Shown piece after piece: positions 23,117 through 34,096 of a stretch of 64,000 nt of DNA. The stretch is from contig JBKQSP010000059.1 in the NCBI GenBank assembly GCA_052143575.1, positions 89,090 through 153,089 of the forward strand, written 5' to 3'. The notes under the pieces are model-generated. The model was not told the DNA's origin, searched no databases, and saw nothing but the letters and a program-made list of their open reading frames with translations. The position numbers were made by a program, and so were the translations under genes. The stretch's first letter is position 1. Each line of letters starts with the position of its first letter. This DNA is from JAKACA01 sp052143575 (GTDB taxonomy: Bacteria > Actinomycetota > Acidimicrobiia > Acidimicrobiales > Bog-793).

Positions 23117-24557
23117 GGTCAGAGCTCCCAGTCGTCGTCGGGTCGTCGAAGTGACCGATGAGCCGCCTGACCTCGGCGACGTGGTCGGCGCACTCCTCGG
23201 CAGAGTTCGCTTCCAGATTCAAGCGCAAGAGCGGCTCGGTGTTCGACGGCCGCAAGTTGAACCACCAGGAGCCGAGGTCGACGGTGAGGCCGTCGAGATG
23301 GTCGAGGGAGGCTCCGGCCGTTGCGAAGCGCTCCTCCATGCCGGCGAGGATGACGGCGACGTCACGCACCTTCGTGTTGATCTCGCCGGAGTCGGCGTAG
23401 CGCTCGAACGGCTTGCGCAGCTCCGAGAGCGGTATGGCCGCTTTCGACATGAGCTCGAGCACCGTGACCGCAGCGATGATGCCCGAGTCAGCCCGGTAGT
23501 TGTCCTTGAAGTAATAGTGCCCGGAGTGCTCGCCCCCGAAGAGAGCGCCCGTCTCGGCCATGGTTGCCTTCATGAACGAGTGCCCCACGCGGGTGCGCAC
23601 GGGGACACCGCCGCGCTCGATGACGATCTCGGGAACCGCCTTCGAGCAGATGAGGTTGTAGAGGATCGTGGCGCCCGGGTGCTTGTCGAGCACGGCCGCT
23701 GCCACGATCGAGGTCGTGAGGGAACCCGACAGCGGCTCCGCCTTGTCGTCGACGAGGAAAACCCGATCGGCGTCGCCGTCGAAGGCCAACCCGACGTCAC
23801 CACCCACCTCGAGGATGCGGGCGCGCAAGGCGACGAGGTTCTCCGGTTGGATTGGATCGGCCGGGTGGTTCGGGAACGTCCCGTCGAGCTCGCCGAAGAG
23901 GACCTCGAGCTCGACCGGCAGGCCGGCGAAGATGCGGGGCGCGATGAGGCCGCCCATACCGTTGGCCGTGTCGGCGACCACCTTCATGGGGCGCAGGCTG
24001 GCGACGTCGATGAAGGAGTGGACGTGGGCGGCGAAGGCATCGAGCAGATCGGCGACGTGAAAGCGTCGATCGTTCGACGGATCCCCGAGCTCTCCCACCG
24101 AGCCGCTCGCCAGGGCATCCTCGGCGCCCGCCCGGATCTCGCCCAGCCCGGAGTCCTGGCCGACCGGCTTGGCCCCCGCCAGGCAGAACTTGATGCCGTT
24201 GTAGGTCGCCGGATTGTGCGAGGCGGTGAGCATCGCCCCCGGCATGTCGAGGTGGCCCGAGGCGAAGTAGAGCAGGTCCGTCGACACGAGACCGACGTCG
24301 ACCACCTCGAGCCCCTCCGAGAGGACGCCGGCGGCGAGAGCCCGCGAGAGCTCCGTCCCGGAGGCTCGCATGTCGCGACCGACCACGATCGAGGTGGCTC
24401 CCTCGCTGCTGCGGGCGAAGCGGGCAAAGCCCGCCCCGATGGCGGCCGCCATCGGTCCGTTGAGCTGGTCCGGCACGATGCCGCGGACGTCGTAGGCCTT
24501 GAAGACCGCTTCAAAAGGCGAGGTGGAGCCCGTCAGGGGAACAGTGGGAGGCGCCAT
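23106..24557 (-). CDS. manB: Phosphomannomutase/phosphoglucomutase
   Basis: 483 residues in four alpha-D-phosphohexomutase domains. F-K-A-Y-D-V-R-G opens domain 1, T-A-S-H-N-P carries the phosphoserine (Ser113), D-G-D-A-D-R binds Mg2+, G-G-E-H-S-G-H contacts the sugar, and R-P-S-N-T-E-P-L-L-R-L binds phosphate. It makes mannose-1-phosphate (or glucose-1-phosphate) for nucleotide-sugar synthesis. Start ATG 24557. Leads the gene run manB-Trm112-SIS-ahcY. Confidence 0.92.
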   Translation of the reverse strand: MAPPTVPLTGSTSPFEAVFKAYDVRGIVPDQLNGPMAAAIGAGFARFARSSEGATSIVVGRDMRASGTELSRALAAGVLSEGLEVVDVGLVSTDLLYFASGHLDMPGAMLTASHNPATYNGIKFCLAGAKPVGQDSGLGEIRAGAEDALASGSVGELGDPSNDRRFHVADLLDAFAAHVHSFIDVASLRPMKVVADTANGMGGLIAPRIFAGLPVELEVLFGELDGTFPNHPADPIQPENLVALRARILEVGGDVGLAFDGDADRVFLVDDKAEPLSGSLTTSIVAAAVLDKHPGATILYNLICSKAVPEIVIERGGVPVRTRVGHSFMKATMAETGALFGGEHSGHYYFKDNYRADSGIIAAVTVLELMSKAAIPLSELRKPFERYADSGEINTKVRDVAVILAGMEERFATAGASLDHLDGLTVDLGSWWFNLRPSNTEPLLRLNLEANSAEECADHVAEVRRLIGHFDDPTTTGSSDHGA

Positions 24558-24576
24558 GGCGAGGCGAGCCTATAGG

Positions 24577-25371
24577 TCAATGCTGCAGCACGAAGGCGAT
24601 GATCGTCGTCGTGTTGAAGGCGACGTGGGCGACGATGGTGGGTCCGAGGCGTCCAGTGCGGTAGGCGACGTAGGCGAGCAACGCCCCGAAGCCGGCGAGC
24701 CCGAGGAACTGCAACCGCTCGAAGTGAACGAGCCCGAAGACGAGGCCGGTCACGACGATGGAAAGGGCGGGGCCGGCGCGGCTGCCGAGGTGCTGGAACC
24801 GCCCGAGGAGGCCTCGCAGCAGCAGGCCGCGGAAGAAGAGTTCCTCGACGAGCGGGCTGCCGACGCACACGAGCACGGTCAGCACCACCAGGCTGGCGGT
24901 GTTGTACTGCACGGGTGAGAGCAGCGTCTGTGTGGGATGGCCGAGCTGTTGGTTGAGGTTGTGCACGAACGGCTGCAGCGGGAGCTCGAGGAGGGGAACG
25001 AGCAGGTACTGCGATGCGACACCGATGACGATCCCGAGCGGTAGGTCGGGCCAGGGCCGGAGGCGGAAGCCGTAGTCCTCGACAAAGGCAGCCCACGGCG
25101 TGACCGTGCTCTCCCGCACGGGCGTCCGGGCAGCGCCGATCGAGCGTGCGACGCCGCCGGTGCGGCTCGCCGCGATCGCCGCCCCGGCGAACCCGATCCA
25201 CAATCCGGCGAAGTCGGCGATGTCGGTCCCGATCTGATCGGGATGGGCGCCGGCGATGGCGTCATAGAGCGAGACCGCCACGATCGACAGCAAGAAACCC
25301 ACGACCAGGCCGAAGGCCGCCTCCCAGACGCCGAAGGAGTTCCCGAGCGCTCGGGAGGCGCGGTCGCTCAT
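24577..25371 (-). CDS. CPBP-family intramembrane metalloprotease
   Basis: 264 residues with about six to eight hydrophobic helices. The CPBP/Abi motifs are E-E-L-F-F-R-G, then F-G-L-V-H-F-E and H-V-A-F-N, which together form the metal site. Family members cleave prenylated or transmembrane substrates or act as bacteriocin-immunity proteins; the substrate here is unknown. ATG 25371 is chosen because the open frame upstream runs into the divergent ftsH; GTG or TTG codons slightly upstream are alternatives. It shares an 81-bp promoter gap with ftsH. Confidence 0.82.
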   Translation of the reverse strand: MSDRASRALGNSFGVWEAAFGLVVGFLLSIVAVSLYDAIAGAHPDQIGTDIADFAGLWIGFAGAAIAASRTGGVARSIGAARTPVRESTVTPWAAFVEDYGFRLRPWPDLPLGIVIGVASQYLLVPLLELPLQPFVHNLNQQLGHPTQTLLSPVQYNTASLVVLTVLVCVGSPLVEELFFRGLLLRGLLGRFQHLGSRAGPALSIVVTGLVFGLVHFERLQFLGLAGFGALLAYVAYRTGRLGPTIVAHVAFNTTTIIAFVLQH

Positions 25372-25452
25372 CGCCTGAGCGTCGCCCGGATGGGCCGTTG
25401 TGGTCAACTTGGAGGGCACGATGCCCGCCCCCCTGAGTAGCACGCCTACGAT

Positions 25453-27495
<2,043 letters not shown>

Positions 27496-27507
27496 ACCGG
27501 GGCCCTG

Positions 27508-27559
27508 AACCCACCGGCCGGGTTAGCTGAGACGCCGGCCGTACCGTGGCGGCGCCTCA
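27508..27559. terminator. Bidirectional terminator hairpins between ftsH and DUF5719 gene
   Basis: Two stems in the convergent gap: AACCC/GGGTT (27508-27512/27520-27524) and TGAGACGCCG/CGGCGCCTCA (27528-27537/27550-27559, one mismatch). GGCGCCTCAG is also repeated directly just after. The position between two convergent genes supports termination on both strands. Confidence 0.5.
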
Positions 27560-27571
27560 GGGGAAGGCGCC

Positions 27572-29218
27572 TCAGCGGGTGACCGGGATCCCCTGCACCG
27601 GCGCCGGCACGTCAAGAGCAGGTCCCGACGTCCCGGCCACGGCGAAGAAGTCCTGCTCCACCACGACCGTGGAGCTGGCCCGCACCTCCAGGCCGGCGAA
27701 CGACGGCCCGCCCGCCGGGGCAAGGAGGCGGAACTTCACGGTGGCGCTGCTGTCGGGGGCGACCGTCACGGTCGCGACCTGCGATGGACCCGAGCCGCCG
27801 GCAGTCGTCAGTTGCAGTACCTCGACCTGAACACCCGACGGGCTGGGGTTCGAGACGACGATGCCACCGGCGATCCCCGGCGTCTGTGCCGTCGCCGGTG
27901 GCGAGGAGGCCGGCAGGAGCCAGTCGTCGGCCGGGTTGGCCGTGCCGACGGAGAGAGCCACCGTTTCAGCATGGGCGCTCACCCGCCGGGTGGCGACGCG
28001 GGCCACCACGACGCCGACACCCTGTGCCGTCCGAACGACGATCGGGCCGTCCACGGGCAACGAGGGTGCCTTGCTCTTCGACGCCGACGACGTCGCGGCG
28101 GGAAAGGGAAGCAGGATCTCGCGTACCCCGCCGGCACTTACCGTGTCCGTGATCTCGACGAGTGAATGGCCGGCCACGGCGCACGAGATCGTGACGGTGG
28201 CGGGCCGTCTCCCCGGATCGTAGACACTCATGCTGACCGAGCGGCCGGGTTGTGCCAGCCCTGCGGGCATCACCCAGGTGTCCTGTGGGGTGGCGACACC
28301 GATGAGGAGGGCTTGGCCGCTGATGGCGATGTTGGCCGTGGCGTCCGCCGCCAGTGTCTCCGACGCCCCGAGGACGAGACGCCCGACGGACGTCGTCTCG
28401 GTGACGGCGAGGATCCCCTGCTGCACGACTGACCGTGCGAGATCGAAGACCTGCAGCGAGTAGGGCTTGATGATGAGGCCCTGCAGCGGCGGCGGCGAGA
28501 CGACAGCCGATCCGGTCGATACCTCCACCGCCGCCACCGCCTGGGTGGCCGTGGGGTTGAAGAGGGACAGCACGACGTCGGAGCGCCCGGTCGTCGAACC
28601 AGCAGCGAGGTACGAGCTCGACGTCGGGCTCGTGGCGCAGGGCGACTGCTCCGGGGCCATCGGCGGGACAGAGGGCACATGGCGACGGACGTGGGTGTGG
28701 GCCGCCACAGCTGCGACCGATTCGAAGACGGCGACGGACCCGGTCATGGAGAGGACGCTGACGGCGTCGTGCTGGAGGGGGCCGGTCGTCCGCAGCGGGA
28801 CGATTCCCTGGCTGTGCGGCGCAACCGAGAGGCGGGTCGTGTAGGACGGGAGCGACGAGGCGTTCGCGAAGCCGGCGCTCACGGCCACGACCTGTGCTTC
28901 GACCTCGGCCGGCTGGTCTCCCGGGTTGGCGACGATCACGGACGAGTGAAGGGCGGAAGCGCCGGCCGGAAGCGGTCCAGGGCACTGCCACTCCACAGCC
29001 GCCGACGAGGCGAGGTCGACGACGGGAAGTTGACCGGCCTGCAGCACGGCGGCCGATCGGGGCGGGCGGGCGTGCAGGGCGCCACCGGCGACGAGCGTGC
29101 CGGCCAAGAGGGCAGCCACGACGAACCCGGCGCGCAGGCGCAGTCTCGCCTCGGCCCGGTCGGACTCGCGCCGGCGGGAGCGGGTCGTGCCGGTGCGGCG
29201 CTGGCTGCTGACCGTCAT
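27572..29218 (-). CDS. DUF5719-type secreted/membrane-anchored protein
   Basis: 548 residues. A basic N-terminus precedes one membrane helix or uncleaved signal (about 30-48, GFVVAALLAGTLVAGG). The rest is extracytoplasmic, Val/Ala/Ser/Thr-rich, and built of repeated beta-sandwich-like units (VVANPGDQPAEVEAQV, LSLFNPTATQAVAAVEV, IVVSNPSPSGVQVEV). This matches the actinobacterial DUF5719 family, usually encoded next to a large family-2 glycosyltransferase as here. ATG 29218 overlaps the glycosyltransferase stop as ATGA. A role in envelope glycan assembly is inferred from that coupling. Confidence 0.78.
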   Translation of the reverse strand: MTVSSQRRTGTTRSRRRESDRAEARLRLRAGFVVAALLAGTLVAGGALHARPPRSAAVLQAGQLPVVDLASSAAVEWQCPGPLPAGASALHSSVIVANPGDQPAEVEAQVVAVSAGFANASSLPSYTTRLSVAPHSQGIVPLRTTGPLQHDAVSVLSMTGSVAVFESVAAVAAHTHVRRHVPSVPPMAPEQSPCATSPTSSSYLAAGSTTGRSDVVLSLFNPTATQAVAAVEVSTGSAVVSPPPLQGLIIKPYSLQVFDLARSVVQQGILAVTETTSVGRLVLGASETLAADATANIAISGQALLIGVATPQDTWVMPAGLAQPGRSVSMSVYDPGRRPATVTISCAVAGHSLVEITDTVSAGGVREILLPFPAATSSASKSKAPSLPVDGPIVVRTAQGVGVVVARVATRRVSAHAETVALSVGTANPADDWLLPASSPPATAQTPGIAGGIVVSNPSPSGVQVEVLQLTTAGGSGPSQVATVTVAPDSSATVKFRLLAPAGGPSFAGLEVRASSTVVVEQDFFAVAGTSGPALDVPAPVQGIPVTR

Positions 29219-32200
29219 GAGGGGCGGCCTTCCTCAGCTGCCGACAACGAGGCTGCTGCGGCAGCAGGCTGCTCGTCGATCGACACACCGGCGTCTCCTG
29301 CTCCCGGGCTGGCGTCGGACGCGTCGGGCGCGGCCGGCCCGCCCGGCTCGCCGGCGGTTGCGCCGGGGTCGGACCCGCCCGGCACGGTAGCCCCGCCTCG
29401 AAGAGGTGCCGCAGGCGACGCCGAGGCGGCTGCGCCGCCGTCTCCTTCGACCGGCGGCGCTTCGGCTGCCCTGGTACGGGGCCCGGCGACGCCTCCGGCG
29501 CGGCGCCGCGGCGCCCGCCGCCGGCGCAGCCCTTCGGCGATGCAGAGGACGACGACGAGCAGGCCGCCAGCAACCCCGACGGCGCCCAGTGCCCCGCTTG
29601 CGCGAGTGCCGGCTGGCAGCAGGGTGCCGGTGCCGTCGGCGGGCACCCAGGCGGCATTCGACCAGACGAGGACGCCTGCCTCGTTGGGCAGCTGACGCAA
29701 GTCAGTCTGCGCCTCGAGGGCTCGGAGGAGGCCGGTCGCTGGAGGCGCCGCTGCCGGCGTCTGTACCCCGATCAGCGTCGGGACGGCCGCCGTCGGCACG
29801 ACCACGAAACGGATCCCCGCCGGCGCCAGCAGGGCTCCAAGCTGCAACGTCTTGCCGGCCATGGCAAAGGTGACGTCCGTGATGACGGCGTTCGCCGGGC
29901 CGGGGGCGGCCGTTGGCCAGAGCGTCGCCAGGGAGGGAAGCCCGCTCGTCGTCACGAACGCAGCCGTGCCGTAGCCGCTCTGGAAGGCCGAACCGGGCAA
30001 GGCGCGGGGATCCCCGATCCACAGCACGCGCGAGCCGGGCGGCGCCGATGTCGTGAACTCGGAGGCGGTTTCTTCGAATCCGACCCCGGGCATGTCGGCA
30101 CGACCGCCGAAGACGACCCCGAGGACCGGCAGGAGCCCGATCACGAAACAGCCGACCGCCAGCACGCCCGTGATCTGCCGCCAGCCGAAGCGGTGCCGCT
30201 TCAAGTCGAGCTCGAAGGCGGCAGCACCGATGCCGCAGCACGCCGCCAAGGCGACGGCCGCCGGCGCCACGAGCACCTCAGCCCTGCCCCCGCCGGCACC
30301 GAGCCATCCTTCGTTCCCGACCCAGGCGAGCACGACCGACGCCAGGGCGCAGATCCACCAGCGGGTCGCCCAGGCGAGGCGCGGGCCGCGTGCCCACAGG
30401 AAGGCGAAGGCCGCCAGCACCACGAGGCCGGCCGCCCCCCACCAGCCGCCGATCGGCCCGGTGTGCCCGCGCAGCAGGTCGGCAGGGCGCAACCCTCCGC
30501 CTGCTGGCGGTACGGCGCCGGCGAACAGGCTCCAGCGCGCCCCGCTCTGGAGCCATGTGACCGACCATGGCAGGCAGCACAGGAAAGCCACCACCACCCC
30601 GCCGGTTCCCACGACGGCGCTGCGCAGCAGGGAGCGGGCTCCTCCGACGGCGACCGAGGCGAGGAGCGATGCCAGAATCACGACGCCGACGTCGAGCACG
30701 ACCGGAGGGGCGAGCGCACCCATGACCGCCAGGAGGAGGCCGAGCGGGGCGATCTCGGCGGCGAGATCCCGCAGGCTCCACCCCCGGCTCTTGGCGCCAT
30801 GAGCGGGCACGAAGGGTCGCAACCCGCTCGCACGCGCCAGGCGCCCGAGCACGAAGGGCAGACCGGCGAGGGCGACGGAGGCCTCGAGATCGCCGCGGGC
30901 GAGCCCGTTCCAGACGAGCGGTGAGCCGGCGAAGGCCACGGCGGCGACGACACGGGCACGTGAGGACCCGAAATCACGCACGAGCCTCGACGTGCCGATC
31001 GTCCCCACGACGAGGCCGCTCACGAACACCACCTTGAGGGCGAGGGCCGAGCTGTTGCCGAGGATGGTGCCGAGGATGCCGATGAGCCCGTAGGCGGTCG
31101 GTGCCACCTGAGTCGACCGCCAGCCAGGATCGCTCCGGCCCGTCAGCCATTGGCGGACGAGGTGGAGCGCACTCGGGCCCGGCACGAGGTCGCCGACGAC
31201 GGGAAGGCGACCGAAGAGCAGGCCCCGAATCCCGAGCAGCACGACGAGACCGATGACGACGGCGGCCACGACCTGCGCGACGGGAACCTCGCCGTGCTGG
31301 AGGCGCACGATCCACTCCGTCAACCGGTCGACCTCGAGAGAGCGCTCGCCGCGGCCGGGGCGGCCCTCGCTCGCCGGCCTGCGGACGTCCCGCCGGAAGC
31401 CGGCAGCGCGGCCGGGGCCTGGCGACTCGCCGTGTGCCGGCTGCTGGGTCGGACGGTGGGGACGGCTTCGAGGCGCCATCCGGCTCGTGATGACGCCGTC
31501 GCTCACCTGACGTACCTCTCGGAGCCGGCGGCGTGCCTCCATCACGGACTTGCGGCGGGCGAGATTCCACCTCCAGGCCGAGCGCCCCGCCCGTGCCTGC
31601 CGTCGCCGACCAGTGAGCGGCGCCGTGGCGGAGTCGAGGAGCGTCAGCAGGAGGAGTTGCAGCACGTTCAGGAAGCGGCGGGCGAACCCGTAGTTCTTGA
31701 GGACGGTCCGCAGCTCGTTGCGGCGCCGCACGATCAGCTCCTCCTCGGCGTCGGCCCGGTCGGCCGCCGTCGACTGCCGGTGCCGGACGAGCGCCCGGGG
31801 CGCCGTCACGACGCGGGCGCCCGCCAGCTGGGCCCGCCAGCAGAGGTCGACGTCCTCGCCGCAGGCGCCCATCTCCTCGTCGAATCCCCCCACCGCCGCG
31901 AAGAGATCGACTCGCGCCAGGAGGCAGGCGCTCGGTACGGCAAAGACCTCGCGGACTTCGTCGTGCTGCGACTGGTCGAGCTCACCCTCCTGCACTCGCG
32001 GCACCGGTGTGCCGAACTTGCTCACCCCGAGGCCGACTTGCAGGAGGTGGTCAGGGGCGTCCCACTCGACGAGCTTCGGCCCCACGATGCCGGCGTTGGA
32101 GCGGAACGCCTCCTCGACCATGACGCGGATGGCATCAGGGGCAAGGGCGACGTCCTCATGACAGAAGAGGAAGAAGCTGGCGCCCTCGATGCCGACGAGC

Positions 32201-32436
32201 ACGTCGTTGGCGGCAGCACCGAACCCGCCTGAGTCGGGGCGTCGGCGCACGAACGCGCTCGGCATGACCCCAGCGACTCGATTGGTCACGCCATCGCTGG
32301 TCCCGGTATCGATGACGAGGACGTCCAGGCTGGGGTAGTTCTGCTGCTCGAGCGACTCGAGGCACTGTTCCAGCCAGGCGTCCGCCTCAGCGGTGACGAC
32401 GACGGCGACGACCGGCGGTACGTACTCCTCCGGCAT
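29215..32436 (-). CDS. Family-2 glycosyltransferase fused to polytopic membrane domain
   Basis: 1073 residues. GT2 domain at 1-270: VVAVVVTAEADAWLEQCL, D-T-G-T-S-D-G, H-E-D-V-A-L acidic motif, V-G-G-F-D-E-E-M-G and E-D-V-D-L-C-W-R. A basic linker (about 290-390) leads into 11-13 membrane helices (about 400-760), an extracytoplasmic region, a last helix near 970 and a Pro/Ala/Gly-rich tail. It probably transfers a sugar from a nucleotide or polyprenyl donor in envelope glycan synthesis. ATG 32436 lacks a clear ribosome-binding site; GTG about 24 bases upstream is possible. Divergent from the gene at 32599. Confidence 0.85.
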   Translation of the reverse strand: MPEEYVPPVVAVVVTAEADAWLEQCLESLEQQNYPSLDVLVIDTGTSDGVTNRVAGVMPSAFVRRRPDSGGFGAAANDVLVGIEGASFFLFCHEDVALAPDAIRVMVEEAFRSNAGIVGPKLVEWDAPDHLLQVGLGVSKFGTPVPRVQEGELDQSQHDEVREVFAVPSACLLARVDLFAAVGGFDEEMGACGEDVDLCWRAQLAGARVVTAPRALVRHRQSTAADRADAEEELIVRRRNELRTVLKNYGFARRFLNVLQLLLLTLLDSATAPLTGRRRQARAGRSAWRWNLARRKSVMEARRRLREVRQVSDGVITSRMAPRSRPHRPTQQPAHGESPGPGRAAGFRRDVRRPASEGRPGRGERSLEVDRLTEWIVRLQHGEVPVAQVVAAVVIGLVVLLGIRGLLFGRLPVVGDLVPGPSALHLVRQWLTGRSDPGWRSTQVAPTAYGLIGILGTILGNSSALALKVVFVSGLVVGTIGTSRLVRDFGSSRARVVAAVAFAGSPLVWNGLARGDLEASVALAGLPFVLGRLARASGLRPFVPAHGAKSRGWSLRDLAAEIAPLGLLLAVMGALAPPVVLDVGVVILASLLASVAVGGARSLLRSAVVGTGGVVVAFLCCLPWSVTWLQSGARWSLFAGAVPPAGGGLRPADLLRGHTGPIGGWWGAAGLVVLAAFAFLWARGPRLAWATRWWICALASVVLAWVGNEGWLGAGGGRAEVLVAPAAVALAACCGIGAAAFELDLKRHRFGWRQITGVLAVGCFVIGLLPVLGVVFGGRADMPGVGFEETASEFTTSAPPGSRVLWIGDPRALPGSAFQSGYGTAAFVTTSGLPSLATLWPTAAPGPANAVITDVTFAMAGKTLQLGALLAPAGIRFVVVPTAAVPTLIGVQTPAAAPPATGLLRALEAQTDLRQLPNEAGVLVWSNAAWVPADGTGTLLPAGTRASGALGAVGVAGGLLVVVLCIAEGLRRRRAPRRRAGGVAGPRTRAAEAPPVEGDGGAAASASPAAPLRGGATVPGGSDPGATAGEPGGPAAPDASDASPGAGDAGVSIDEQPAAAAASLSAAEEGRPS

Positions 32437-32467
32437 CAGGCAGCCAACGCTACTCGCCACAAAGTGC

Positions 32468-32496
32468 TTGCAACTGTTAGCGTTCAGTGCTACAGT
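32468..32496 (+). promoter_or_regulatory. Predicted sigma70-type promoter of the 136-residue protein gene
   Basis: TTGCAA (32468-32473), a 17-base spacer, then TACAGT (32491-32496): close to TTGACA-N17-TATAAT, one of the best matches I saw. Transcription would begin near 32503, leaving a leader of about 95 nt before the ATG. Confidence 0.6.
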
Positions 32497-32598
32497 AGTA
32501 CGCAGACAGAGGAGCGGCTCCCCAGCCGAGGTGCCGTGCCTCTTGAGCCTCCAGAGAGGCACCGGCTGCGGCCGCTGCCAAAGAGAAAGAGAGATGCC

Positions 32599-33009
32599 AT
32601 GCCAGGTATCAAGACCGATCTCCGCAAGACGAGGACCGACGTGGAGCGGACCGCCAGCGACCTGACGAAGGTCGCCCAGGACGCCGCTTACGTGGCCATC
32701 GGGCTCGGCGTGCTGGGATTCCAGAAGGCGCAGGTGCGGCGCCACGAGCTGCAGAGCCAGCTCGAGACGTTGCAGGAGCAGCTCGGCCACATGAGCAAGC
32801 GTGGCCAGGCGCCCATCATGGACCTGCGCAAGGAGATCGCCAAGGCGATGAAGGAGTTCGACAAGACGATCAGCCAGCTGATCGAGCGTTTCGACGCCAC
32901 CGTCGAGCCGGTCTCCGAGCGCCTGCCCGCCGGTGCCCAGGCGGCCATCCACCAGGCCAGGGAGGCCCGCGACCAGCTGCGTGGATACCTGACGTCACTC
33001 GCAGCCTGA
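32599..33009 (+). CDS. Small amphipathic helical protein of unknown function
   Basis: 136 residues, almost entirely predicted helix. Residues 1-25 are charged (GIKTDLRKTRTDVERTASDL), then a weakly hydrophobic patch (AAYVAIGLGVLGFQKAQ), a coiled-coil stretch (HELQSQLETLQEQLGHM), a second amphipathic helix (DLRKEIAKAMKEFDKTISQL) and a terminal Ala/Arg-rich helix. No Cys and no signal peptide. The shape resembles phasins, apolipoprotein-like or heparin-binding-type helical proteins, but I recognise no family. ATG 32599 is preferred over an upstream in-frame extension. It is monocistronic, with its own promoter and two downstream hairpins. Confidence 0.72.
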   Translation: MPGIKTDLRKTRTDVERTASDLTKVAQDAAYVAIGLGVLGFQKAQVRRHELQSQLETLQEQLGHMSKRGQAPIMDLRKEIAKAMKEFDKTISQLIERFDATVEPVSERLPAGAQAAIHQAREARDQLRGYLTSLAA

Positions 33010-33027
33010 TCCGAACCCGGTCGGCAT

Positions 33028-33055
33028 CCGCCGGCTGAGGGGAATCGTCCGGCGG
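33028..33055 (+). terminator. Hairpin after the 136-residue protein gene
   Basis: CCGCCGG (33028-33034) and CCGGCGG (33049-33055) form a 7-bp GC stem 19 bp after the stop codon, consistent with a U-less actinobacterial terminator. Confidence 0.5.
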
Positions 33056-33119
33056 TTCGCATGAGCGATCCGGTGGCTCCCTCTTCGCCAGGATCGCCGC
33101 GCCGCCGGCACGAACGAGG

Positions 33120-33152
33120 CCCGCCTTCTCCATCCCCCTCGGAGGAGGCGGG
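33120..33152. terminator. Bidirectional terminator hairpin
   Basis: CCCGCCTTCTCC (33120-33131) pairs with GGAGGAGGCGGG (33141-33152), 11 of 12 matched, with a 9-base loop. It lies between convergent genes ending at 33009 and 33170. Confidence 0.6.
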
Positions 33153-33169
33153 TCTCGCCATGTCAAGAC

Positions 33170-34087
33170 TCAGACTTCGGCGGCCACCTGCTTGCGCCAG
33201 TAGTCGAACATGTCGGCCACGGTCGCTTCGAAGGGGACCTCGGGCTGCCACCCGGTCGCCGCCCTGAGGGATGCGGCATCGCCGACGAACACAGGCACGT
33301 CGACAGGCCGGAACAAGGCGGGATCCTGCACGAGCTCGACGGGCGCGCTCACCATGGCGCACAGCATGCGGGCGACCTCGGCGATGGTGACCGCCCTGCC
33401 ACTGGCGACGTTGTAGACCTCCCCAGCGACACCAGGGTGGCCGAGAGCGTGACCGGCCAACAGCCGGTAGGCGCGAACGACGTCCCGCACGTCGGTGAAG
33501 TCCCGTGAGGCGGCGAGATTGCCCACCCGCACCTCGCCACCGCCTGCTCGCTCGGCGCGGGCGATGCGCTGAGCGAGCGCAGGCACCACGAACTCGGGAG
33601 ACTGGCCCGCCCCGACGTGGTTGAACGGTCGCACGCGGACGGTGCACAGGCCTCCTCCGAGAAAAGCCTGCAGCGCCAGGTACTCAGCCGCCACCTTGCT
33701 GACGGCATACGGCGTGACCGGACGCAGCTCGGCCTCCTCCGTGAGCGGCTCCTCCGCGACGGCGTGGCCGTAAACCTCCGCCGAGCTGACGACGAGGACG
33801 ACAGGGGGCGCTTCGCAGCGGGCGGCCGCCTGCAGCACTCGCAACGTACCGAGGGCGTTCACCTCAAAGGTACGGGCGGGATCGGCCCAGGAACGGCCCA
33901 CGTGGGCGAGCGCCGCCAGGTGGTAGACGACGTCGGGGGCAGCCGGGATGAGCGATGAGGCGAGCGCCTCGTCGTCGGTGACGTCGACTTCGGCGTCGGT
34001 GAGGAGGACGTCGTCGCCGCACTCGCGTAGGTGGGCACTCAGCCACCCCCCGACGAAGCCGGACCCACCCGTCACATATGCCCGCAC
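33170..34087 (-). CDS. NAD-dependent sugar-nucleotide epimerase/dehydratase
   Basis: 305-residue extended SDR. Rossmann G-G-S-G-F-V-G at 7-13, D-V-T-D-D, H-L-A-A-L, catalytic S-S-A-E-V-Y-G and Y-A-V-S-K. The R-P-F-N-H-V-G-A-G-Q segment recalls GDP-mannose 4,6-dehydratase and GDP-4-keto-6-deoxymannose reductase (RMD), so a GDP-rhamnose or related product is plausible. GTG start at 34087. Last gene of the glycan locus, 9 bp after a GT4 gene. The exact substrate cannot be read from sequence. Confidence 0.82.
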   Translation of the reverse strand: MRAYVTGGSGFVGGWLSAHLRECGDDVLLTDAEVDVTDDEALASSLIPAAPDVVYHLAALAHVGRSWADPARTFEVNALGTLRVLQAAARCEAPPVVLVVSSAEVYGHAVAEEPLTEEAELRPVTPYAVSKVAAEYLALQAFLGGGLCTVRVRPFNHVGAGQSPEFVVPALAQRIARAERAGGGEVRVGNLAASRDFTDVRDVVRAYRLLAGHALGHPGVAGEVYNVASGRAVTIAEVARMLCAMVSAPVELVQDPALFRPVDVPVFVGDAASLRAATGWQPEVPFEATVADMFDYWRKQVAAEV

Positions 34088-34096
34088 CGCCCCACC

